A stretch of DNA of 64,000 bases. Origin: Gammaproteobacteria bacterium (GTDB lineage Bacteria > Pseudomonadota > Gammaproteobacteria > Steroidobacterales > GCA-2729495). The position numbers were made by a program, and so were the translations under genes. Numbering within the stretch: position 1 is the stretch's first letter; each line of letters starts with the position of its first letter. Under the pieces are notes generated by a model. The model was not told the DNA's origin. It did no database searches and was given only the letters and a program-made list of their open reading frames with translations. Below are positions 35,282 through 42,955 of the stretch, in pieces. The stretch lies in contig JAUHYQ010000004.1 in assembly GCA_030426355.1 (NCBI GenBank), forward strand, positions 62,001 to 126,000, in the 5' to 3' direction.

Positions 35282-37180
35282 ATGGCGAAGAAGAAAAAAG
35301 AGCATATAGGCCAATTCGACAATCTGATTGAGCTGCCAACCGTTGAAGTGGCGGATGAGGCTGTGGCCGACGAAATCACGGCCACTTTCGAGGCATTGTC
35401 TGCCGATGATATGCCTGAGGCTTCATCAGAGGAATTGCAAGCCGATGGACATGATGCTGGAGTGCTGCCGTCGCCCGAACCGGAGGCCGAGCTGCCCACC
35501 ATTCGATCGCTAGGGCAACTCGAGGAAGATCTGCAACGATTGCAGCGGACATGGGTCGACGTAGAAAAGCAGCTGGCCGCCAGAGATGCAGAAATTTCCT
35601 ATCTCAACGATGAGCGCGACGTGCATATCGCCGCTTTCAAGTCACTGCAGTCGGATTTGGATATGCAGGTGGATGAAAACGATGCCCTGGTAGAGAAGGT
35701 CGAAGCCATAGAGGCCAAGCTTGCCGCAGCGGAACAGCGCATTAATGCGCACAATGACATTGTTATCGAGCGGGATCATGCCATCGCCAAACTCAGGGGG
35801 GAAGCAGAGCGCGCAGCAGCCACCATTAGTGAGTTGCAGGCGGAATGCCAGAAGCTCCGTGCAGATATTGAGCTGCGGGTGGTTGAGCGCAGCGCCGCGG
35901 AGCGCGATCAGGCCGAAGCAGAGCGCCGGCTGGTGGAGCTGAAGACTGAGTACCAAAGTCTGGAGGCCTATATAGACGGTCGCAAGCGCCACTGGGATGA
36001 GCTAACCATGCAGCTGGACGACTATCGAGATGCCCTGGTGGGTATGCGCGACGAGTTGGAAGCACGGGAGCGCATTATTGCCGATCACGACAACGAGAAG
36101 TCGAAATTGAGCCTCGAGATTGATGGCTTGCGGCAGCAATGTGCTGAGTTGGATGGCAGGCGAGCCGAGCGCGAGCTGGCAAACAAAGAACTCAACCAGC
36201 TGCTTGGCGAGAAGGGCTGTGAGCTCGAACACTTGCGGAAGGAGCGGGACGATGCGCGTGTCGGCAGCGAAGCCATGGTGGCCCGCATGCAGGATCAGCG
36301 CATCCGCATACACAACCTGGAGCATGAGGTGAGTGAACTGGGCTGTAAGCTTAAGGAAATTCGGGAGACCGCAGATCGCGAGGTTTCGGAGGCCCGACAG
36401 CAGGCTCGAATTGAGGTAAGCGGTTACGCCAAGCAGCTTACAGAGACCCGGGATACGATTGAGCGGCTGACGCTGCAGGCAGAGAACACCGGTAGACGAC
36501 TTGACGATGCTCAAGCCGACATCAAGCGATCTGAGCAGGCTCTGGTGCAATTGCGTGAGACTAATCAGGCCCTGGAAAAACGATTGATTGAAGAGGTAGA
36601 GCGCGGCGGTCAGGTCGGAGATGAGTTGAGCGCATCGCTCGCCGCCCACGCGCACACTCGTGCGGAATTTGAGGCCTTTCAGAACACTATGGAGGAACGG
36701 CTGGAGGCCAATGCCGACCTGATAGCCAAACTTGAGACAGAACTGGAAATGCGGACGGCCGCTATAGAACTGCTTGAGAGCAATGTCGACAAGTTAGGCG
36801 CAATTAACGAAAACGTCAAAAAGCTGGACCAAAAAATTGTCCAAGGGGTTCAGTCATCCGAGCGATCCGCGGCCTTGCGCGGACGTACACTGATGTTGGC
36901 AGTAGACGGGATGCCAAAAATCCGCTTTCCGATATACAAGCCCTGCATGACGATTGGTCGTTCAAGCGAAAGCGATATACGTTTGCGTCGTAAGTACATC
37001 AGCCGGCTGCACGCCAGGCTAACCGAAGATGAGACGGGTGTGCGCATTGAGGATCTGGGTAGCAAGAACGGCCTGTATATTAATGAAAAGCCAGTACGTG
37101 AGTCATATCTGCATGACGGCGATATCGTTGATATTGGCGAAGTTAAGCTACGCTACCTTGAGGACGAACAGGCTGCATAG
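35282..37180 (+). CDS. long coiled-coil protein with C-terminal FHA domain
   Basis: 632 residues, predicted cytoplasmic. A basic start (MAKKKKEHIGQFDNLIELP) and an acidic stretch are followed by about 450 residues of coiled coil (for example EEDLQRLQRTWVDVEKQLAA) up to about residue 525. A complete FHA phosphothreonine-binding domain follows: MTIGRSSESDIRL, YISRLHARL and DLGSKNGLYIN. Key Arg, Ser, His and Asn residues are all kept. Binding to a phosphorylated partner is expected; no kinase is in the window. It is probably co-transcribed with the LuxR gene. The link to amyloid export is by position only. Confidence 0.88.
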   Translation: MAKKKKEHIGQFDNLIELPTVEVADEAVADEITATFEALSADDMPEASSEELQADGHDAGVLPSPEPEAELPTIRSLGQLEEDLQRLQRTWVDVEKQLAARDAEISYLNDERDVHIAAFKSLQSDLDMQVDENDALVEKVEAIEAKLAAAEQRINAHNDIVIERDHAIAKLRGEAERAAATISELQAECQKLRADIELRVVERSAAERDQAEAERRLVELKTEYQSLEAYIDGRKRHWDELTMQLDDYRDALVGMRDELEARERIIADHDNEKSKLSLEIDGLRQQCAELDGRRAERELANKELNQLLGEKGCELEHLRKERDDARVGSEAMVARMQDQRIRIHNLEHEVSELGCKLKEIRETADREVSEARQQARIEVSGYAKQLTETRDTIERLTLQAENTGRRLDDAQADIKRSEQALVQLRETNQALEKRLIEEVERGGQVGDELSASLAAHAHTRAEFEAFQNTMEERLEANADLIAKLETELEMRTAAIELLESNVDKLGAINENVKKLDQKIVQGVQSSERSAALRGRTLMLAVDGMPKIRFPIYKPCMTIGRSSESDIRLRRKYISRLHARLTEDETGVRIEDLGSKNGLYINEKPVRESYLHDGDIVDIGEVKLRYLEDEQAA

Positions 37181-37226
37181 CCATTGTTTCTGAATTTTTG
37201 TCCTGATCTTCAACGTCAGTTCTGGG

Positions 37227-37232
37227 TATAAT
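37227..37232 (+). promoter_or_regulatory. candidate -10 element upstream of galU
   Basis: TATAAT, about 75 bp before the galU ATG. I found no good -35 at the proper distance, so this is only a weak candidate. Confidence 0.3.
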
Positions 37233-37306
37233 TTTCCGCACTAAATATTGCTGAGCCGCGAATGATTCGCGGTATGATTCTGTCTGACACAGGAAGTGAG
37301 ATAACG

Positions 37307-38173
37307 ATGGTCCAGCCAGTCCGCACCGCCGTGTTTCCCGTTGCCGGTCGAGGCACGCGATTTTTACCTGCCACAAAGGCAGTGCCTAAAGAAATGTTGC
37401 CGGTGGTGGACAAGCCACTTATTCAATACGCGGTAGAAGAGGCAGTCGCAGCCGGTGCCAGTCGCCTGGTGTTTGTTACTCACAGCAGCAAGGGCGCTAT
37501 TCAGGCCCACTTTGATGAGCATTCCGAGCTTGAAGACGCGCTGCTATACGCAGGCAAGCAGGATATTCTGGCGGCAGTGCAGGACATCCTGCCCGGCGGC
37601 GTTACCTGTCACTATGTCCTGCAAGGCGATCCGCTGGGTTTGGGTCACGCGGTGCTTTGTGCCCGTGAACTCGTTGGCAATGAGCCGTTTTTCGTGCATT
37701 TGCCCGATGACCTTATCTTGTCAGACACGGGGTGTCTGGAGCAGCTCAAAGCCCGATACGAGGAAACCGGTTGCAGCGTGATTGCCACCGAGGAGGTGCC
37801 GGCCGATAAAACATCGAGCTACGGTATCGCGGCGGTTGATGACGATCACGCAATATACAAGATCGTTGAGAAGCCAAAGCCTGCCGATGCGCCGTCCAAC
37901 CTTGGCGTCGTGGGCAGGTATCTGTTGACCCCCGCGATATTCAATGAACTCGAGAACACCGGACGCGGGTCGGGCGGCGAAATTCAGCTCACTGACGGCA
38001 TTGCCGCGCTAATGGGCCACGAAAAGGTATATGCGATGCCTTTTTCAGGCGTCCGTTACGACTGTGGCAGCAAGCTGGGTTACTTGCTGGCGAATCTGGA
38101 TTTCGCGCTCCAGCGCGAAGACCTGGCGGCAGGGTTGCGCGCGCACCTGGCCCGGTTGCAGGCTCCGCAGTAA
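37307..38173 (+). CDS. galU: UTP-glucose-1-phosphate uridylyltransferase
   Basis: Makes UDP-glucose for LPS, capsule and osmoprotectant glucans. 288 residues. The nucleotide-binding start is TAVFPVAGRGTRFLPATKAV then PKEMLPVVDKPLIQY; FVHLPDDLIL carries the metal-binding Asp; KIVEKPKP and YDCGSKLGYLLAN are conserved. The ATG at 37307 (MVQPVRTAVF) is chosen because AGGAAGTGAG lies before it and the family starts there; the frame is open back to 37262. It converges on wecA with 13 bp between. Confidence 0.97.
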   Translation: MVQPVRTAVFPVAGRGTRFLPATKAVPKEMLPVVDKPLIQYAVEEAVAAGASRLVFVTHSSKGAIQAHFDEHSELEDALLYAGKQDILAAVQDILPGGVTCHYVLQGDPLGLGHAVLCARELVGNEPFFVHLPDDLILSDTGCLEQLKARYEETGCSVIATEEVPADKTSSYGIAAVDDDHAIYKIVEKPKPADAPSNLGVVGRYLLTPAIFNELENTGRGSGGEIQLTDGIAALMGHEKVYAMPFSGVRYDCGSKLGYLLANLDFALQREDLAAGLRAHLARLQAPQ

Positions 38174-38186
38174 CGGTCTCGATTTT

Positions 38187-39284
38187 CTAATCGCCCGCGC
38201 GCGTATCCGGGATCTTGCGTCCAAGAAATGATTTGCGGCGCCAGGCTGACTCAATCGTAAAGTAGTAGACGGTGCCGACGACCACATAGGCCACGGCCAT
38301 GTCGAAATCCGGTACTTCAAAGCCGTGGCCGATCAGGCCTACGGCCGAACTCAGCACAGCCATGGTGCAAATAACGGCAATGGTTTCACTAACGTTCCAG
38401 CCGCTGCGGACAAACAAATGGTGCAGATGGCAGGCATCCGCTGCGAAGGGCGAGCGTCCCCGACGGATGCGTCGCACCATTACCCGTATGGTGTCGAACA
38501 CCGGGATGGCAAGGAACCAAAGCGTGGTAGCAGGCGTTAACGAGCGGTCGATGTCGCCTTGCGAGATGTCCACTGCGCCCCAGGCGAGGAACAAGCCCAG
38601 CATCATGCTGCCGGCGTCACCGAGGAACACGGTGGCTTTGCTGCGCCAGTGCATGCGTTGATTAAAGATCAGGAAGCCGGCAATAGAGGCTGACATGATG
38701 TTAATCATCGGCAGGTTGCCGGTATTGCCACTGAGGCTTTCCGCCACGCCAAAGCCCAGCAGGGTCACGAGCGTCAGGTTGCCACTCAGTCCGTCGAGTC
38801 CGTCGCTCATGTTGATGGCATTAATCACGCCAACGACCGCAAAAACCGTGAAGGGTGCGGCCATCCATGACAGCTCAATCAGGCGTCCTCCCGGGGTGAT
38901 CCAGCCCAGGTCTGTCAGGATGGTACCGCCCCAGTAAACCATGATGAGCGCTGCGCCGATCTGTGCGCCGAAGCGCACGAAAGGCGCAATGTCATATTTA
39001 TCGTCAACGACCCCGATCAGAACAATGAGCAGGGCGGCGGCAAACCACGGAAAAAAGTTCTCTATAGGCGCAGCAATTAACCCGCTGTAAACGCCGGCGA
39101 TGACTGCGATGGAGGCGCCGAGATAAATGGAGATTCCGCCAATCAGCGGGATTTCTCCAGCATGCAGTTTACGTTCGGCCGGTTTGTCGGTGAGACCGAT
39201 GGCTTCTGCCACAGGCTTAAGCAGAGTAATAAACAGCGCAGTGATAACGAACGCTATCGCAGGGGAAATAAGGGTTTGGAGCAT
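38187..39284 (-). CDS. wecA: undecaprenyl-phosphate N-acetylglucosaminyl 1-phosphate transferase (WecA-type)
   Basis: Integral membrane sugar-phosphate transferase that starts O-antigen or enterobacterial-common-antigen-like glycans on the lipid carrier. 365 residues and about 10-11 transmembrane helices. Catalytic motifs: VDDKYDIAPFVRF (Mg2+ site), NAINMSDGLDGLSG, VFLGDAGSMMLG, and the cytoplasmic HLHHLF in RGRSPFAADACHLHHLF. The PxxDGxxGL-type site and the HxHH loop define the WecA group over MraY. The start lacks a good ribosome site. Confidence 0.93.
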   Translation of the reverse strand: MLQTLISPAIAFVITALFITLLKPVAEAIGLTDKPAERKLHAGEIPLIGGISIYLGASIAVIAGVYSGLIAAPIENFFPWFAAALLIVLIGVVDDKYDIAPFVRFGAQIGAALIMVYWGGTILTDLGWITPGGRLIELSWMAAPFTVFAVVGVINAINMSDGLDGLSGNLTLVTLLGFGVAESLSGNTGNLPMINIMSASIAGFLIFNQRMHWRSKATVFLGDAGSMMLGLFLAWGAVDISQGDIDRSLTPATTLWFLAIPVFDTIRVMVRRIRRGRSPFAADACHLHHLFVRSGWNVSETIAVICTMAVLSSAVGLIGHGFEVPDFDMAVAYVVVGTVYYFTIESAWRRKSFLGRKIPDTRAGD

Positions 39285-39506
39285 GATTTATTGTCGCGTT
39301 GCGTACCCTGCGGATGGTGGCGGTAGAGCGTTAGCGGCAAATCTCACTGGCGTGTAGCTGTCGTCGGCCATGGATATTCTTTAGTCCTTAAGATAATTGC
39401 AAATACTAGCATGGCGGGTTGAGGCCGCAAGCCGGGTCCGCCGCTTCTCGTGATGTAACTTGTCGAATATCAGGTGGCTGGGCGCGCGGTTGGCTATAAT
39501 CGCTGC

Positions 39507-40166
39507 ATGACTGACTGGCTAACTATTATCGGCGTGACGGTGGGCGCACTATTGCCCATCGTTAATCCGCTCAGTACAGCGCCGGTTTTCGTTGCGATTA
39601 CCCACGGCATGCCGCGGCAGGCGCGGTATAGCCAGAGCCGACGGGCCTGCATATACATGGCTTGTGTACTGATCGCGTCGTTGTTGATTGGTGTACTGGT
39701 GCTGGAGTTCTTTGGCGTATCACTGCCCGCCCTGCGGCTGGCGGGTGGGCTGGTTGTCGCACGGCTGGGTTTTAGCATGCTGAACCCGGATCCGGCCAGC
39801 GAGTTGCCGCCTGATCAACAGGAAGCCGCGGTGAGTCGCGAAGACATTGCGTTCACACCGCTGGCAGTGCCGCTGCTCAGCGGCCCGGGGTCGATTGCGC
39901 TGACCATCAGTATCGCTACGAAAGTCGAGCATATCGTCGAGTATTTTGCTGTAGCCATAGGCATCATCATTGTGGCAGTCATTTCCTGGGTGGTATTGCG
40001 CTTCTCCGGGCGGATTGTTGAGTACATGGGTGCAACCGGGGTTACCGTGATGACGCGTCTGATGGGTCTGTTACTGGTGGCTTTGGGTGTTCAGTTTGTT
40101 GCCGACGGTTTTCTGGAGTTGATTGCCGTAGACAACCCAATCGAAGCGCTGGGTGCGTTTGATTAA
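39507..40166 (+). CDS. MarC family integral membrane protein
   Basis: 219 residues and six hydrophobic helices. Typical MarC features: ALLPIVNPLSTAPVFVAITH in the first helix and FTPLAVPLLSGPGSIALTIS in the middle, where the NP and PxxxGPG motifs sit. Members were once linked to multiple antibiotic resistance but their role is unknown. The frame is open from 39474, but the ATG at 39507 (MTDWLTIIG) fits the family. It converges on the MarR-type gene; a CCGAT-N5-ATCGG hairpin lies between them (40177-40191). Confidence 0.93.
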   Translation: MTDWLTIIGVTVGALLPIVNPLSTAPVFVAITHGMPRQARYSQSRRACIYMACVLIASLLIGVLVLEFFGVSLPALRLAGGLVVARLGFSMLNPDPASELPPDQQEAAVSREDIAFTPLAVPLLSGPGSIALTISIATKVEHIVEYFAVAIGIIIVAVISWVVLRFSGRIVEYMGATGVTVMTRLMGLLLVALGVQFVADGFLELIAVDNPIEALGAFD

Positions 40167-40214
40167 TTCCACATTGCCGATCTGCTATCGGTGGCGACTA
40201 CGCTGCCAGAACAG

Positions 40215-40733
40215 TTAACGGTCTTGGGGTGCTGGCGGTGCGCTTGCGGGGCTGCCTGATTCGATGGCCTCGGCAGTCAGTATGGGCGCCGCATCGAAAT
40301 TCTTCGCCTCCATCATCGTCGCTACCTCCTGCAGCGTGGCAAGGATTTGCGTCTGGCGATACTCGTCTCGCCGAGCCAGTTCCGCCTGAAAGCGCTCTTG
40401 CAGTAAAGCCGGCGAGGCCCTCAATTTGGCTATTCCTTGCTTGGTGACGCGCACCAGTTTTGACCGCCGATCTTTGCCTGTTTCCAGCTCCAGATAACCA
40501 TTTGCTATGAGCCGGCGGACGATACCGCTGGTTGTGGACTGGCTGAGAGACATGGTTCGCGCCAGCTCGCTCAATTTGATGCCGTCATGCCTGGCAACGA
40601 TGCTAAGCATCAGCAGCTGGGGCGCGGAAATCCCGTGACCCTTAAGCAGTTGTCGGGAGTGCACGGATACCGCCCGCAGAATGCGCCGCAGGGTCGCCAC
40701 GATTTGTTCATTCAGATCCGATGCTTCTAGCAT
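40215..40733 (-). CDS. MarR family transcriptional regulator
   Basis: 172-residue winged-helix regulator. The HTH is GIKLSELARTMSLSQSTTSG then IVRRLIANGYLE; the wing is KDRRSKLVRVTKQG. Long N- and C-terminal dimer helices flank it. The ATG at 40733 (MLEASDLNEQ) is preferred over 40760. The palindrome half-site TATACGAA lies at 40763-40770, just upstream, and a full TTCGTATACGAA lies before the divergent stress gene, so it may control itself and that gene. Confidence 0.92.
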   Translation of the reverse strand: MLEASDLNEQIVATLRRILRAVSVHSRQLLKGHGISAPQLLMLSIVARHDGIKLSELARTMSLSQSTTSGIVRRLIANGYLELETGKDRRSKLVRVTKQGIAKLRASPALLQERFQAELARRDEYRQTQILATLQEVATMMEAKNFDAAPILTAEAIESGSPASAPPAPQDR

Positions 40734-40988
40734 TGGGCACTCCGACTCAAAGAATCGCATTCTATACGAAAAGTTCTAAGGCTTACCAATATCAAGGAAT
40801 AATAGCCCTTACTATGAGCGGAATCGATGGCCGTCTACTGCTATAGGAAAGTTATAAAACATTAAAAAACAATATAATATGAAGTTTTTATTAAGTGACG
40901 TTTAATTGGGACAGGCCTCGATTTGATACTTCGTATACGAAATATTATCCTGAGTGCTCGTTCGCAGTGGATCGTAAGGAGAGCCGAT
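40734..40988. promoter_or_regulatory. divergent control region with TATACGAA sites
   Basis: 255 bp between the marR-type gene and the universal stress gene, very AT-rich near 40850-40900. It has a TATAAT at 40873-40878, a perfect 12-bp palindrome TTCGTATACGAA at 40930-40941, and a near copy TTCTATACGAA at 40760-40770 next to the regulator start. Sites this similar at both ends suggest one shared operator. Confidence 0.55.
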
Positions 40989-42308
40989 ATGCTTTTGCCA
41001 AGGCCAAAATTGGATCGAATTCTTGTTGTTCTGGATCGGGATCATCTTGAAGCTGACCCGCCAGGCGGCTCCGCCCTCAGCTCCAGGGCGCTTTCCTTTG
41101 CGAAAAAAGTCGGCGCGGACATCGAGTTTTTCCACGTTTGCGAAGATGCTGCATTGGGGCAAAAGTTGTTGTTGTCCGATGTTTCTGTGGTCGAAGAAAG
41201 AGAAAAAATCGCCGATTATTTCGCGACGCGGTTATCAGAAATGACGCTTGCGCTCCCGGGGCATGGCGTGTCCGTCACGCAAGAGGTTCGCTGGGATTCA
41301 CCCGAGGTGGACGCAATTCTGCGTCGCATCGGGGAAATCAAGCCCGACCTGGTTATGCTGAGTTCACAGGATCACGCGTACTTGTTGGGCCTGATTTCGC
41401 ATCGGGATTGGGAAATTGTTCGTCAGTCTCCTGTACCGGTATGGTTTGTCAGCGACAACATTACCGATCTGAACAAAATAATCGCGGCGATCGGTACGTC
41501 GTCCCCGGATGAAGAAATAATTGCCGGAGTCGACTATTCCGTTGCGAGAATCGCGGATACCGTCGCCGATGCGTTCGATGCCGAATATTTTCCGGTGCAC
41601 GCATATCAGGTACCTGAGACCATGGCGGCGTATGCCGCTTATGGCCCCATAATTGGCGGGACATCAACTGCACCACAAGCCGCAGCGCTGCAAGAGCAGA
41701 GCGATGAATGTCGCCGGGTGGCCCAAGAGCACGGCGAGCGACTGGAAACCTTCGCGGATTACCTTGATATCGATGTTTCGAGCATCCGGGTGGAGCGTGG
41801 CAATCCGGCCAAGGTCGTACCGGAAATCGCGGCGTCGCTGGATGCAGACGCTATCGTGATGGGCGCGCGCAGCCTCAGTCGCTGGCAACGAGCGGTTAAG
41901 CAAGTGACGGCCGAGCCAGTTCTGGCGCGGTCAAAGTGCGACGTTATTTTTGCCAAACGATTGGATTATTCGGAAATACCGGTATCGCAGGAACGCCCAA
42001 TTCCCGGAAAGCCGGTGATGGATGTTGAGGCCGCCATTGTTCGGCCGGATACGGTGTTTGAGTCACCTGCCGCTGTTGTAAAGCAGTCGGAGTTAAGTCA
42101 CCCGTTAAGAATGCACATTCTGGAGGCCTGGGAGCAGGATATTCGGGCGAACATGATGATGCAGGAAGAGGGAGGCATGTCGGGCTCCGCGGATCTGGAC
42201 ACGCTGAAGCATGTTCAAGCTGCTGTTAAAGAGCTGGCCAAAGAAAAGCCACGCAAGCAGGAGGGAATTTGGGAGAGCATTGCAAAAGCGAGCACTACCT
42301 ATGTCTAG
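40989..42308 (+). CDS. tandem universal stress protein (UspE-like)
   Basis: 439 residues with two universal stress protein domains: the first from DRILVVLDRDHLEADPPGGS to about residue 155 (SPVPVWFVSD), the second from about 165 to 310, ending ARSKCDVIFAK. About 110 more residues form an unusual C-terminal extension (LRMHILEAWEQDIRANMMMQ) not found in the roughly 315-residue UspE of E. coli. The ATG at 40989 has AAGGAGA 6 bp upstream; an upstream ATG at 40923 has no such site. It is translationally coupled to the next stress gene by an 8-bp overlap. Confidence 0.9.
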   Translation: MLLPRPKLDRILVVLDRDHLEADPPGGSALSSRALSFAKKVGADIEFFHVCEDAALGQKLLLSDVSVVEEREKIADYFATRLSEMTLALPGHGVSVTQEVRWDSPEVDAILRRIGEIKPDLVMLSSQDHAYLLGLISHRDWEIVRQSPVPVWFVSDNITDLNKIIAAIGTSSPDEEIIAGVDYSVARIADTVADAFDAEYFPVHAYQVPETMAAYAAYGPIIGGTSTAPQAAALQEQSDECRRVAQEHGERLETFADYLDIDVSSIRVERGNPAKVVPEIAASLDADAIVMGARSLSRWQRAVKQVTAEPVLARSKCDVIFAKRLDYSEIPVSQERPIPGKPVMDVEAAIVRPDTVFESPAAVVKQSELSHPLRMHILEAWEQDIRANMMMQEEGGMSGSADLDTLKHVQAAVKELAKEKPRKQEGIWESIAKASTTYV

Positions 42309-42798
42309 TGATTCCGGCATTCGTCAGATCGATGAACTCGTCAATGAATTCGAAGTCGCGATGCTGATTACTGAGTCTCTGGATGGCGACTTGCGCGGCA
42401 GACCGATGGCCATTGCCGGCCATGACAAAGGTTCGGTGCTCTATTTTTTGACCCGTGCTGATGATGAAAAGATGCAGGAAATTCTGGCGCGACCGTCTAT
42501 CAGCGTTGTCATGCAGAAGGAGGGGCAATATCTGTCAATCTCGGGTCGCGCTCGAGTGGAAACCGATCTGAGCCTGATCGATCAGCACTGGTCAGCCGCG
42601 GCACGGTTATGGTTTCCTGACGGCAAGAATGATGTCGAGGCGACCCTGGTAATTGTCGAGCCCACGTACGCCGAGTGCTGGGATAGAACCGGCGTGCGTC
42701 TGCTGGAATTCTGGTGGGAAGCCGGAAAGGCATTGCTAACCGGTGAGAAAGCCGCCGACTCGACACTCAGCGGGCATCACAAAGTAAAGGTGTCTTGA
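42301..42798 (+). CDS. pyridoxamine 5'-phosphate oxidase-like general stress protein
   Basis: 165 residues, split-barrel flavin-binding fold. The core runs from FEVAMLITESLDGDLRGRPM through VLYFLTRADDEKMQEILA and QYLSISGRARVETD to RLWFPDGKNDVEATLVIV. This matches the GS26-like stress protein group, which binds flavin without PNPOx activity. The start MSSDSGIRQI overlaps the end of the universal stress gene, so both are one unit. Confidence 0.88.
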   Translation: MSSDSGIRQIDELVNEFEVAMLITESLDGDLRGRPMAIAGHDKGSVLYFLTRADDEKMQEILARPSISVVMQKEGQYLSISGRARVETDLSLIDQHWSAAARLWFPDGKNDVEATLVIVEPTYAECWDRTGVRLLEFWWEAGKALLTGEKAADSTLSGHHKVKVS

Positions 42799-42955
42799 AA
42801 TCAGGCTCGTCCCGGCCTCGAACGGACCGATTCGACATAATCCTAGCTGCGACCCTTGCCCAATCTCGGGCTGGTCGGTAAGGTGAATAAGGACAAATAG
42901 CGCTCGTGCATCAATGGGGTATCGCCTCGAGCGCAGTTATATCAGGGGGGGGTCC

